Shown here one piece after another: positions 58,301-64,000 of a stretch of 64,000 nt of DNA (position 1 is its first letter; every line of letters begins with the position of its first letter). This stretch comes from Cymodocea nodosa. Lineage: Eukaryota > Streptophyta > Magnoliopsida > Alismatales > Cymodoceaceae. Position numbers and translations under genes: made by a program. The stretch lies in contig CM072339.1 in assembly GCA_036874045.1 (NCBI GenBank), positions 6,517,501-6,581,500 on the forward strand. The letters run 5' to 3'. The notes beneath the pieces were generated by a model. It was not told where the DNA came from, ran no database searches, and saw only the letters and a program-made list of their open reading frames with translations.

Positions 58301-59545
58301 ACCTAGAATCTATAACCAAAATAATCCTTACCATAGCCAATGAAATAACATATCTGTGATTTTGAATCCAACTTGTCTCTTTTGTCACTATTCAAGTGGA
58401 CAAATGACTTGGATCCAAAGACTTTCAAGTGAGCATAGTTGACCTCTTTCCCTGTCCACAACTCTTCAGGGTTCTTAAGCCCCATTAGGACAGATGGTCC
58501 TCTATTTATTAGATAGGTAGTTGTATTAACAGCTTCTACCTAAAATGTTTTGGGAAAACCTGCATGTAGTCTCATGCATCTTGCCCGTTCATTCAGGGTC
58601 CTATTCATCCTTTCAACAACTCCATTTTGTTGTGGAGTTCTAGCTACAATCCTCTGCCTTCTAATTCCTTGCTCCTCACAGTAAACTTTAAATTCATGGC
58701 TATCATATTCTCCTCCATTATCTGACCTGATAGATTTGATTTTTCTTCCACTCTGATTTTCCACTTCTGCCTTCCATTTCTTGAAGACTTGGAAAACTTC
58801 AGACTTCTGTTTCAGAAAATAAACCCATACCTTCCTTGTATTATCATCAATGAAGGTGACATAATAGAGAGCACCTCCTAAAGAACTGATAGGAGCAGGC
58901 CCCCACACATCTGTGTGAACTAGCTCCAATTTCTATGACTTAGATCATGAGGATTCCTGGTAAAGCTGACTTTCTTCTGCTTTCCCTCAATGCAGTCCTC
59001 ACATATTCCTAAATTGACATTCTTCAGCATAGGGATTTTCCCTTCTGCCACTAAAACTTTCAGTCCATTCTCATTGAGGTGTCCCAATCTTTTATGCCAT
59101 AAGTCAGTGTCTTCAGTATCACTAACTGCTGTAATGGAGTCATCTTGATCCGATGTTAAATATAAGGTGACTGTCCTCTGTCCTAAGGCAATAATCCTTG
59201 CAATTTTGGTTACCTTCCATTTTCCTACACCAAAGGCAATCTGATAACCTTCATTTTCTAGGGAACTTATGGAAATTAATTGCTTTGCAAGATCTCGAAC
59301 ATATCTAACTTCTTGCAATTTCCATATCCCTTACTTTATTTTAATGTGTACCTCTCTAATTCCCAACACATCCAGACTTGTGTTGTTAGCTAGGTACACC
59401 TTTTTCATAGGAGTTGCACGATAACTGTGCAACAAATCCTTCCTATAGGTAGTGTGGAAAGAAGCTCCTGAGTCTAGTACCCATGAGTCAATTGAACTAT
59501 CAACACAATATACTAGGGCATCATCTGAATCGTAGGAGACAACAT
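58300..59545 (-). pseudogene. Protease and integrase region of H
   Basis: Protease is seen near 59400-59520 (DSGAS-type motif, then KKVYLANNTSLDVLGIREV). The pre-integrase part has DLWHKRLGHLNENGLKVL. The integrase core has [20 protein letters not shown], then [19 protein letters not shown] and [20 protein letters not shown]. The C-terminal part has VFGSKSFVHLNSDKRDKLD. Tork/Tnt1 type. It is broken. Confidence 0.88.
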
Positions 59546-59579
59546 TTGCAACTACTCCTTCTGATTCCTTCCCTCTGCT

Positions 59580-60326
59580 GTCTTTCTTGGGAGCCTTACA
59601 CTATGACTTGAAGTGCCCCCATTGATTACAGTTCCAACATTTGATATCTGCTCTCATTTTACTAGTACCTATGGACTTTGACCTTCCTTTGGGTTTAAAT
59701 TATTTTGATTTACTTCTTCCTCTAGTTTCAACACTAAGGGCAGAAGTTGAAGCTGACAATTCACTTTTCCTACGAATGTCCTCACTCAAAATTAAATCTC
59801 GGATGTCACTCATCTTGAGCTTCTCATGACCTAGTGAACTACTTACACTAGTCATGATAGGAGACCGACTTTCTAGCAATGAGGATAATAAAATCAAGGC
59901 CCTGACTTCATCATCAAATACTATATCTACTGAGTGTAGTTGATTTAGAATAGTATTTAGCTCATTAACGTGGTTAGTTACATTTCCACATTCATGCATT
60001 TTTAAATTAAATAATCTATGCATGAGAAATACCTTGTTGGCGGCTGAAGGCTTCTCATATATATTAGACAAAGCTTTCATCAAGTCAGTTGTTGTTTACT
60101 CCTTGACAACGTTTGAATGAACGTTTCTTGCCAGTGACAACCTGACGAGACCTAAAGCTTTTCTATCCAATAACTCCCACTCTTCCTGATCCATCTTCTC
60201 TAGTTTTCTTCAGAACAATAGTTGATGAAGATCCTTCTGATACAAACAGTCTTCGATCTGAGACCTTCAATATCCGAAATCTTTTCCATCAAACTTCTCG
60301 ATTCTGAGCTTTCTATCGTCTGCCAT
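59580..60326 (-). pseudogene. Gag region of H
   Basis: The minus strand starts at 60326 with MADDRKLRIEKFDGKDFGYW, the typical Tork gag start. Then come MKALSNIYEKPSAANKVFLM and ILNQLHSVDIVFDDEVRALI. It ends with a basic RGRSKSK stretch and a CCHC-like knuckle near 59590-59640. It is broken. Confidence 0.85.
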
Positions 60327-60349
60327 TCTGTTAAACTGAAGAACCTTTG

Positions 60350-60361
60350 GCTTTGATACTA
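60350..60361 (-). promoter_or_regulatory. H primer binding site
   Basis: The minus strand reads TAGTATCAAAGC, a diverged form of the copia initiator Met site, two bases inside the LTR. Confidence 0.8.
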
Positions 60362-60363
60362 GT

Positions 60364-61319
60364 TGTTGTTTTCTTAATAGGTCGTTCAGTTAACCTTCTA
60401 TGACACAATACTTAAACACTCAGCTCTAAACTTACCGATGCTAGGAGTGAAGAGTAAGAGAAGAAATAATACAGAGAAAAAATAGGATTTACATGGTTTA
60501 GCAATAGCCTACGTCCATGGAGAGTTGAGGGTTCCTTATGAGCTTCAGTACAATCAATTACAATATTTTACAACATCATAAAGGTTTATATACTACCCAA
60601 CTTAGGGTTTATAAACCTTTAATTACATACAAGCCATTATAGTAGAGAAGCAATGCTTCGGAGAAGAGGCTATTAATTTCGGAGCCTTATCTTCTTAACT
60701 CTCCAAAATCTATAACATTTCGGATAGTTACAGACTTAACTATCGGAAAAGAATATTCTTTTTGAATGGGCGGTATAGTACCAGGTTAACTGTCCAAGAG
60801 ATTCTGTATTTCGGATAGTTACAAACTTAACTGTCCGAAAAGTCACTTACTTTTCTCTCTCTATCCTTTTGGAAGGTTATGTTGATAACTCATTGAAAGT
60901 TGCATGTCTTTCGGATAGTTATACCTTAACTATCCGAAAACTCACTTAAGTGTCTTTTCAGGCATTTCAGAAGGTTCTGCAAATAACCCTCGGAAAAACT
61001 CATGAACTTCGGATAGTTAGGTAGTAACTATCCAAAGATCCACTTAAGTCATCGCTTTCTGGATACTTGGCTTCTTAACTATCCGAAGATCCACTTAAGT
61101 GTCTTTTAAGTCATTTCAGATAGTTACAACTTAAACTCTCCGAAATCTTCTAACTTTCAGATAGTTAACTCAAAGCCTCCGACTTAACTTTTATTTCTGG
61201 ATACTTAGGTCTGTAACCTACCAAAAATATATAATTGATGGATACTTACTGCTAATAAGCTTCTGATTGAACCTAGACTACTTGTGGCATACTCCACACC
61301 TGTAATACTTGCCCTAACA
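60364..61319 (-). repeat. H 5' LTR
   Basis: This LTR of 956 bases starts TGTTAGGGCAAGTATTACAGG (61319) and ends AAAACAACA at 60364. It carries boxes at 60720-61180 and is followed by TATAG. Confidence 0.92.
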
Positions 61320-61680
61320 TATAGAATTATAAATTATGCATAGAGAAAATGCCTAATTCACATCTAATGTGATTAAAAGTTGATTTAGTTAGGGTTTTGT
61401 AAAACTATCAACAAGTTGTGCTATTATAGGAACAAATTCTAGTGAAATGTGGTATTTTTCAACATAATCCATTAGAAAATGATGTCTAATGTCAATGTCT
61501 TTAGCTCTTGAGTATAAAATAGTATTCTTAGACAAATTAATGGTACTACTACTATTACAATGAATTGTAGGATTTAGAAAATTTAATTTGTAATTTACTA
61601 AGGTTTGTTGTATCAATAAAATTTAAGTATAATATAGTCTAGCTGTAATGTATTCTATTTTAGTAGTTAATAAAACAATA
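61320..61680 (-). pseudogene. RNase H tail of G
   Basis: The minus strand encodes LYSRAKDIDIRHHFLMDYVE and FVPIIAQLVDSFTKP, the C-terminal part of copia RNase H. It continues G where H was inserted. The sequence is more diverged than in C1, D or F. Confidence 0.75.
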
Positions 61681-62970
61681 TTGTTAGGAAAATAATTATT
61701 TTTGATCATGTTAAGTTAGCATTTAAATGTTTAAGCATAAACCTAACAGAATAGTTCATAGTGCTTAAGTGAACCATGCAAAGACCCATATAATTTGTAT
61801 AAACCTATTGAAGTTAGTTCATTGTGTTTAGACTTACATTTTGATGATGAAAAACTATGGACTTATTCTTAGATATCTCTAAAGCTAAGTCTCCATGTGT
61901 TTTAGGGCTCTTTGGTTACTTAAGACATTAATTGTTCATACTTTAAATTTGTTGGATGACTTTCTCAATTGTTGAGTGAGTCACTATCGGAAACTTATAG
62001 ATTAAATCTCCAAGTTTTTCGATCACTTAGAAGGCTAAGTTCCTTCATACAGAGTTAAGTGATTTTTGATGGTCAGAAGTTTGAACAATAATTGTCTTAT
62101 ACTTTTAGACATTTTCAATGACTTAGAACATTAATTGTCCAAAGATCTGAATGTTGAATCACCTTACTAGTTTATAACTCTTCAAACATTTAGAGCATTT
62201 TTTATCACTTATTCTATTAAATGTCTAACAATTATTCAAAATGAAATGTTAAGTATCCACATGTATTTAAGGAATGATTATTCATATCTAGATAACTTAT
62301 TACATTGTAGATTTACAAAGATTTGTTTCGCAAGTTGATTTTAAGGAAAGGAATCAAAAATAGAAAGAGCATTTGACACATTCAATATGATAGAGTGGCA
62401 AATCATGATAATTGACAACTTTACAAGAAACATAATCAATGCTACGAACACTTGTGAACAATATGCAAGAAAGAACAAAAATCAAGAAAAACAACAAAGG
62501 GAAAATATACTCTCTAGCATATCTCTCAAAAAATCAAGTGTGGAGAAATTCTTGAAGCATTCCACGAGGAGAATAGTTAGGACGCTAAAGTTTTTTTCAT
62601 GAAAAATCAAAAGCCATTGTGCAAGGAATAATTTAGCAACTCAACTATGCATGTTGGTTTGAGTTTTACTTTTAGTTCTCTTATGTTTTAAATGACATTT
62701 TTGTAATTATGAATGCTTATATGTTGAATTTTAATTTTTCAATTAAATTCTTAATTGAGAAAAGCTAACTCACTAAGGTGTTGTGAGTAACCTTTTCAAA
62801 TTCAAGGATTTGAGAAGAAGGTGAGGTTGGTGCCTTATCTACACATGGTTGTAGCCTTGTGAATATAGGGTTGTCGCCTTGTGTTATATATAAAGTGAGA
62901 CTTTGTGTAGTTTGGTTAGGTGTGTAGCTAGAAAACACTACTATAAGAGTTTGAAACTTTTGTAAAGGTT
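61681..62970 (+). repeat. Decayed B-like Sirevirus LTR inside G
   Basis: It begins TGTTAGGAAAATAATT and, in its right half, has GGTGTTGTGAGTAACC and a run of GG(T/A)TTGGTGCCTT and GTAGCCTTGTG phrases. These parallel the B1 LTR at 8640-8760. The box field is decayed. The 3' terminus is not recognised, so the right limit is approximate. Confidence 0.5.
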
Positions 62971-63832
62971 GATATTAGGCTTTATTTCTGATAATATTTC
63001 TTGTGTCATCTAATTTATTTCTAAATACTCACTTAGTGTTAATAATAGATTTTCTTGTGGGTTTCTCAACTAGTTCCTAAACATTATTTTTTTGAAATTG
63101 ATTTAATTCTTCTTACATGTCCATAATATAATAGTCATCATTGTAAGCCTTTTAAACATTCTTTGGTTCAATTTCTAAAACAAATGCATAGTAATTACAT
63201 ATATTTTGAATTCTCCTCCTTGTTTGCACTCATTGATTTATATTATCAATAATCTACTCAATAGAATGATCAAACTTGATTTTCCAATTTTGTTTATTTA
63301 AGCTAGATGGTTGAAAATTAGGTTTCATCCTTGGTTGATCCTTCTTATTAGCTTCTAGTTTTTCTTCACTATCGCTTTTAATCATGATCTATTTCATTTT
63401 GTGATCAAGTCCTCATCAAAACTTACATTGATAAACTCTTCTACTCTTCTTTCTTTTTCAAAGTAAACTATATAGGCTTTATTTCTAGAAGAGTAGACTA
63501 CAAAAATAGTTGGATCTAATTTTAGATCAAATTTATCTTTTTAATATTTTATATTTAAAATAAAATATTTGCATTCAAAGATTTTAAAGTATGACATGTT
63601 AAGTGCTTTGCCAAACAATAACTCAAATAGTGTTTTGTTTAATATAAACCTAATGTGAGTTTTATTAATTGTGTAGCAAGCTATTCCAATAGCTTTTGCC
63701 CATAAAAATTTAAGCAAATTAGATGCAAATCAAATAGTGTCTTGACCATTTCTTGTAATGATATATTTTTCCTTTGCACTATTCCATTTTAAGCTAGAGT
63801 ACTTGAATAGGAAAATTTATGCATAACTGTAT
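62971..63832 (-). pseudogene. Integrase-to-RT part of G
   Basis: The minus strand is collinear with F 51640-52450: the linker with an NQWKIKFDH-like stretch (63250-63290), the SSRNKAYIVYF-like motif (63450-63490) and the end of the integrase. It is heavily decayed. Confidence 0.7.
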
Positions 63833-64000
63833 TGGGCTTGTTAACTTCTATTTTTATGCTTATCAATAATTACTTTTAGAAGTAAATAAACAATCTTTCA
63901 CACAAATTAGATATTAATTCTAATTTGTATTTTTAACTGCAAGTGTATAGTGTATATTGTATTTGTGTGCAAGTACAAGTCGATCCTACAAAGAGATTGA
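63833..64000 (-). repeat. Athila-5 LTR, 3' end, continuing beyond the window
   Basis: The landmark GTGTGCAAGTACAAGTCGATCC and the AAGTAAATAAACAATCTTTC stretch match Athila-A 5410-5590 in the same orientation. Confidence 0.8.

Larger units (their letters stand above)
46728..61319 (-). mobile_element. H, Tork-like Ty1/copia with both LTRs and TSD TATAG
   Basis: This minus-strand element has LTRs of 955 and 956 bases and the direct repeat TATAG on both sides (46723-46727, 61320-61324). Gag, protease, integrase and RT resemble Tnt1/Tork elements rather than Sireviruses. Sirevirus F lies in its RNase H; without F it would be about 6 kb. Some 45 differences in 540 aligned LTR bases (about 8%, by hand) suggest roughly three million years at 1.3e-8 per site per year. 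It is broken in several places. Confidence 0.9.
45180..63832 (-). mobile_element. G, old Sirevirus split by element H
   Basis: Remains of a minus-strand Sirevirus related to F lie on both sides of H. On the left are a decayed 3' LTR (about 45180-46140), several polypurine-like tracts (46375-46490) and the region before them. On the right are an RNase H tail (61320-61680) and an integrase-to-RT part (62971-63832). It is much more decayed than F or H and so the oldest of the three. A B-like LTR and an Athila LTR adjoin it. It is heavily broken. Confidence 0.65.

Noticed and set aside
62387-62602. Plus-strand ORF of 71 codons
   Set aside because: It falls in the leader part of a decayed B-like LTR and matches the equivalent non-coding stretch of B1.

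Overview
The window is plant repeat DNA with no clear host gene. The AT-rich composition, Ty1/copia Sireviruses with tRNA-iMet primer sites, Ty3/gypsy Athila elements and a PIF/Harbinger transposon with a Myb-like partner ORF all point to an angiosperm with a repeat-rich genome. I cannot name the species. No rRNA, tRNA or CRISPR was seen.

Left half (1-38200): a deep nest of LTR retrotransposons. Reading inwards from the right edge, an Athila LTR (+, 37884-38200) is entered by a Sirevirus C LTR (C3, +). C3 is entered by Athila-2 (-), whose LTR is entered by Sirevirus C2 (+). C2 is entered by Sirevirus D (-), D by a Sirevirus B LTR (B1, +), and B1 by Athila-A (-), which runs off the left edge. 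A second Sirevirus C copy (C1, -, 24867-36609) lies in the same Athila-2 LTR with matching LTRs and target duplication. D also hosts two solo LTRs (B2, 9690-11424; Athila, 15532-17784).

Middle (38200-45180): the least repetitive part. It holds a decayed PIF/Harbinger transposon with a Myb/SANT-like ORF and a DDE transposase, a 46-bp minisatellite, a gypsy gag scrap, one possible 49-codon ORF, and otherwise unassigned sequence.

Right half (45180-64000): an old Sirevirus G (-) was entered by a Tork-like copia element H (-, 46728-61319), whose RNase H was entered by Sirevirus F (-, 48113-56728). My hand comparison of LTR pairs gives about 8% divergence for H and 5% for F, in agreement with the nesting. 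Another Athila LTR starts at the right edge.

The most striking signal is a family of short inverted boxes, CGNNNRGTTA facing TAACYNNNCG, repeated many times in nearly every LTR here. High-copy symmetrical boxes with a CGG-CCG core, several polypurine tracts and extra boxes near the env-position ORF are known Sirevirus traits. Here the same boxes also fill the LTRs of the unrelated Athila elements, and one Athila LTR carries about 390 bp closely matching two Sirevirus LTR families. All LTR elements here are fossils with several breaks each.
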